A stretch of 64,000 bases of DNA from Monarcha castaneiventris obscurior (Eukaryota > Chordata > Aves > Passeriformes > Monarchidae). The notes under the pieces are model-generated. The model searched no databases and was not told the DNA's origin. It saw nothing but the letters and a program-made list of their open reading frames with translations. Shown piece after piece: positions 60,462 to 64,000 of the stretch; position 1 is the first letter of the stretch; every line of letters begins with the position of its first letter. Made by a program: the position numbers and the translations under genes. The stretch covers positions 3,038,001-3,102,000 of the forward strand of contig JAMPIT010000174.1 in NCBI GenBank assembly GCA_026261815.1, read 5' to 3'.

Positions 60462-61369
60462 ATGAATGCAGAATTTTATTATCTGTATTTTCTCTAATAT
60501 TTACAACATGAATGCCACATATATATTTTTTTTTATTTCAGGATTAAATCTTAGGTAATTTACAAGACTATACTTTGAAAAGAGAAAAAAAATATAAGTC
60601 AAAACCTATTTGGGACAATTTTCTAAATTTTTACCATGTTAAATGTAAGTATCTTATCTCCCTACCTGCCTGGGCCAGAATTGATCATATTCGGGCCATC
60701 AGATATGCTTACTATCTTTCTGCACCACATTGCTACTGCTATGCATTGTTTGTATGTGTGCAGTCTCGTTTACAGGCTTGTCTTCTGTGTCCCCAGAGGT
60801 GTCTAAAGCCTTAAATGACAAAATTTGAGGTCACACTTTATTGAACAAATCTCCATTAATTACTTCCAGCAGACCACTTGAATCAGCAGCCTTCCACAGT
60901 CTAATGAGCTAAATTGTATTGAAAGGTCCGACACAAACACAAAGGAGAAAAGTTCGGGCTAATTTGTCATCTTTTCTAATTGGAAGTGATTGTTTTTCCT
61001 AGGTCTCAAATAAAGCCAATATCTTAATACAAAGATATTTAACTAAGCTTTGGGATTAGCAAGAATAATCTCTATCAGTTTTCACTATAGCATTTTAAAT
61101 TGAATTTGATGCAAGAACTGCTCAGAACTCTTTTATCTAACCATACCTGTTAGGCAGTGATTTGAAGGGTATAAGTGAATACTAACACCAGTACATAAAT
61201 GACAGAACTTCAAGAGTGACAGAATTATGCAAATTATATCCCCCCCCCCATATGTTTAATTTGTTAAATACCATGTTTAAATTACCACATTCAAGCAATA
61301 AAATCTGAGAGAAAGGGAGAGGGATACATTTATTAAGGCATTTGTCTTCTGAAACTACCACTATGCATA
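60462..61369. other. Unique sequence; possible conserved element
   Basis: No gene or repeat is recognised. The part at 60830-61130 contains CpGs (GGTCCGACAC, GTTCGGGC), a SOX-like ACACAAAGG word and several TAAT words, and it is flagged in the findings. A run of nine C's lies near 61241-61249. Confidence 0.45.
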
Positions 61370-61602
61370 CTGAGGCTCTACTTCCAAGGAATGGCTGGGC
61401 TTCTCCTGCTGATGGGAAGTTGAGAATATACATTTTTGGTTTTCTCTACTTCCATACAAAGTCTTTACTTTTCTTTATCAAATTGCCTTTATCTTGGCCC
61501 ACGAGTGTTTTAATCTTATTTTCTCCCCCATCCCTCTGAGGGAAGGGAGTGAGAGATCATCTTGATGGGCACCTAGCAGCCAGCCACAGTAAATGCACAA
61601 CA
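61370..61602 (+). mobile_element. ERV LTR 3' portion, plus orientation
   Basis: The order is CTGCTGATGGGAAGTTGAG, TTTATCTTGGCCCACGAGTG, CTTATTTTCTCCCCCATCCC, GGAAGGGAGTGAGAGATC, GATGGGCACCTAGCAGCCAG, ending GCACAACA near 61602. The GATGGGAAGT...TTTATCT...CTCCCCC...GGGAGTGAG order is shared with the 3' half of the LTR at 14387-14916. The 5' half is absent or unrecognisable, so this is a truncated copy. Confidence 0.65.
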
Positions 61603-63124
61603 GAATTTCATAAGCACAACCCTCCCTCTTGACCAGCTATTAAACTGATTATATGGATTTTTCTGTATTCACTATACCATCTGTCTAGTAAGGTTTAAAC
61701 CAAAATGCATGAGCAAAAGTGATCTTTAGAGTTTCAAAGGACATTTCACTGAGAGCAAAATTCTTTATTTTGGCACAACTCCATCCGAAGCAATTATGTC
61801 TGAACTGTTTAAGTTCCACCTACAATTTTAACTGCATATAAAATTCTACTTTAATTCCCATCCACACAGTTACTGTGTATTAAGAGGCAAACACTTTATT
61901 TTATCCAGTGGCAACTGGGATGATAAAGGAACCTACCATAACATAATACTATATCTTAGTTAATGAATATTAAAATCTTGAATAAATTCAAATGAGTAAA
62001 CTATTTAGATCAAAATATTCTCAAAGGCCCTGAAGAACATTAACCAAAATCTGGCTTTATGTGGATAACACTTAATTATTTTTGATCTTTCGGTCTCTAC
62101 TATGCTACGATGTTGTTCAGGAGTCAGTGAATATTAGTGGCAGGACCCTCACAATAAGTTAATGCTGCAGAAGAGGCTCTAGGGGTCAGACTGGCTCCAG
62201 CTCTGTATAGAAAGCTTGTGAGGGCAGCCCCACTAAGTGGAGATCCAGAGTGCACAGCATCTTCTGGTCTTGAGCACTCACTATAAACACCTTGAAAGGC
62301 ATGTGCGTACACACTAACTGGGTGAAACAAACAGAAAACTGGTGTTAGGTGTCTCAGAGCAGCATAGATGTTAGGATAATATACTTATTTCATATCCATT
62401 ACAATGAGATTTATACATTCTTTTCTTGCAAGCACAGATAGGTGAAAACTTAGTTCTACACTTGCCTGTATTCCAACTCTGGCCATGGGCAAAGGGATAC
62501 TGCCTTACTTGCTAGCAAAGAGAAGAGCATGACAACCCATTGCTGTGTCTTCCCCAAAAGGTCTCATTGCAGAAGCTGGATGGGTGTCTACTTTGTAAAA
62601 TAAAGCTTACTGCCTCCATGAGGTATTTCTAAACCAGAAAAAAAGTCTGGTCCACAACTGCAGAAACAGAAAGACCTAATTTCTTATGGCAGAGTAAAAA
62701 AATCTGGAAAAATTAAGTGTCGTCACCTATACAGCAACACACATAAATTTCCACTACGTTAAAAAGAATATATGATTATGCGTTTGTTTTAGAAATCATT
62801 CTGTACTCCAACATTTGGTGTATTTGGATTTTATTCATCTTTAGCTCAATTACAGCAAAACCAAGAAGACACAGTGGTGGTGGCTGAAGATGGGAATATA
62901 TTTCCCAGAGGGTTTTGTGAAGTTTTCATCCTTAAATAAATTCTAGATGAGAGTGGACAGGGGCAAAGTTTGAGCTTGGACCTAAGCTCTGGTTCCTTAA
63001 TCATCCTGATCCCTTTCCATACTTGAAGGGACATTGAAGGGACGAGCATTAGACTAGAAAATAGAAAAGGTGCATATATATAAAAGGTATATAAAAGGAA
63101 GTTTGTGTAGCAATAGGAGAAAAA
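61603..63124. other. Unique AT-rich sequence, nothing identified
   Basis: No gene or repeat is recognised. Minus-strand frames at 62124-62330 and 62846-63049 have no domain. Confidence 0.5.
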
Positions 63125-63344
63125 CTGCCAGCAAAACTTTGACCAGATAAGGTGAGAGGAGACTTTGGACAGCTGAAGGAGCCAGTTAATAAGGTCTTCT
63201 AGGAATGTGCTTTTGTAGGTATTGCTATCAAGAAAGGCTGGTCACTTTTTAAGAACCATCTCTTAAGAGTGCAGGAGCAGGCAGTTAGATTCTATGATGC
63301 TTATGTGTCACTTCCAACATGAGCTATCCTATGATTCTGTAATT
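63125..63344 (+). mobile_element. Internally deleted CR1 LINE, plus orientation
   Basis: The first part reads GCCAGCAAAACTTTGACCAG, then GGCTGGTCACTTTTTAAGAA, CTTAAGAGTGCAGGAGCAGG. That is the region just after the endonuclease domain in avian CR1. It then jumps to GTGTCACTTCCAACATGAGC and CCTATGATTCTGTAATT, the CR1 3' terminus. The reverse transcriptase region and most of the 3' untranslated region (several kilobases) are missing. The fragment is non-coding. Confidence 0.65.
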
Positions 63345-64000
63345 ATTGAGACTGTTCTGTAGTAGGTAACTTGGACTGTTAGATTGTTAAAATACTAATT
63401 GACAATAAATTCTTAGTTCCACACAGATGTATTGCCTTTTCCCTCTAACAAAATCTGGATTTCAGCAGCATAGACACTTACAGCAGCTACACCTTATCCC
63501 TGCCAATCCTTTCACCTAGCATGTTATTCCAGATGCAACTTTCAGTCATTACTGTTTCAATTTACTTGAATCAGTCACCACAACACTGAGTAATCCTCTG
63601 CTATTTTTTTCAAGTTTTTCTGAGATCTATCTTTTCTTGTGTTTAATAGTTATTCTCCCACATATCAGTTCCCACACCTCCTTTTCAGTTTCAGCAATGA
63701 ATTCTAGTTTCCCCTGCTCCTCTGTATTGAACAGTCTGTGCACTAGATTGCAAGCATAGCATTATTTTCTACAGGTATAGGTATCTTTAATCATATCAGA
63801 CTTGCTAGCTCTTAGTCAAAGTTACTTTCCCATATTGCTTTCATTTATCTTTTTTGCACAGATAAATCTGTATTTACCTGGTTTCCAACACACTAATGTA
63901 CCAGATGTTGAAAATATCCCAATATCATGTTCTGTCTTACCAATATAAATTTTCTTTTATTGTGTTATTTTGATTCTCTGAAGGCTGTTTCCCTAATTAT
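63345..64000. other. Unique AT-rich sequence, nothing identified
   Basis: No gene, repeat or RNA is recognised up to the end of the window. Confidence 0.55.

Overview
The window looks like AT-rich, gene-poor DNA from a bird nuclear genome, probably a songbird. The evidence is its repeat content. Several fragments of the chicken-repeat 1 (CR1) LINE family are present, two of them ending in the TCATAGAAT-type octamer terminus seen in birds. There are also several endogenous-retrovirus long terminal repeats (LTRs) of kinds I recognise from avian genomes. Open reading frames are short and scattered on both strands. None shows a recognisable protein domain, and the longest one (167 codons) lies inside an LTR. 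I see no bacterial gene organisation, tRNA, rRNA, small nuclear RNA or CRISPR array. The window is most simply an intergenic stretch or part of a very large intron.

Layout. 1-9.3 kb is mostly unique AT-rich sequence with an old CR1 3' end (2815-2974), a GC-rich patch (about 2256-2520) and a partial LTR (about 7740-8156). At 9343-10895 there is an intact solo LTR in minus orientation with a perfect 5-bp target duplication (GATCT). 11-22 kb holds a second LTR family (14387-14916), an unexplained GC-elevated block (16690-17100), a T-rich tract (21539-21850) and a compact LTR with an imperfect 6-bp duplication (22094-22457). 22.5-41 kb is largely unique, with a GC-rich block (25861-26290), a short CR1 (26770-26886) and an (ATGG)n microsatellite (38479-38536). 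At 41-42.2 kb there is a minus-strand LTR fragment. At 48.97-50.5 kb there is a compound retroelement cluster: a CR1 split by a solo LTR with a perfect ATCAG duplication, followed by two LTR fragments of different families joined head to head. 50.5-64 kb is mostly unique, with two CR1 endonuclease-region fragments (53018-53195 and 63125-63344), an (ATT)n tract and an LTR 3' fragment (about 61370-61602).

Functional reading. No genes act together here. The readable content is retroelement history, including one clear relative date: the LTR at 49060-49532 is younger than the CR1 it interrupts. Several unique stretches with dense homeodomain-, SOX- or E-box-like words (20920-21130, 35210-35420, 38780-39060, 44270-44520, 60830-61130) could be conserved regulatory elements. 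That is a guess from composition until an alignment is made. One possible exon with good splice signals (11292-11363) is reported at low confidence. I found no convincing new biological system. Family assignments rest on remembered avian repeat consensus and on homology between copies inside this window, not on a database search.
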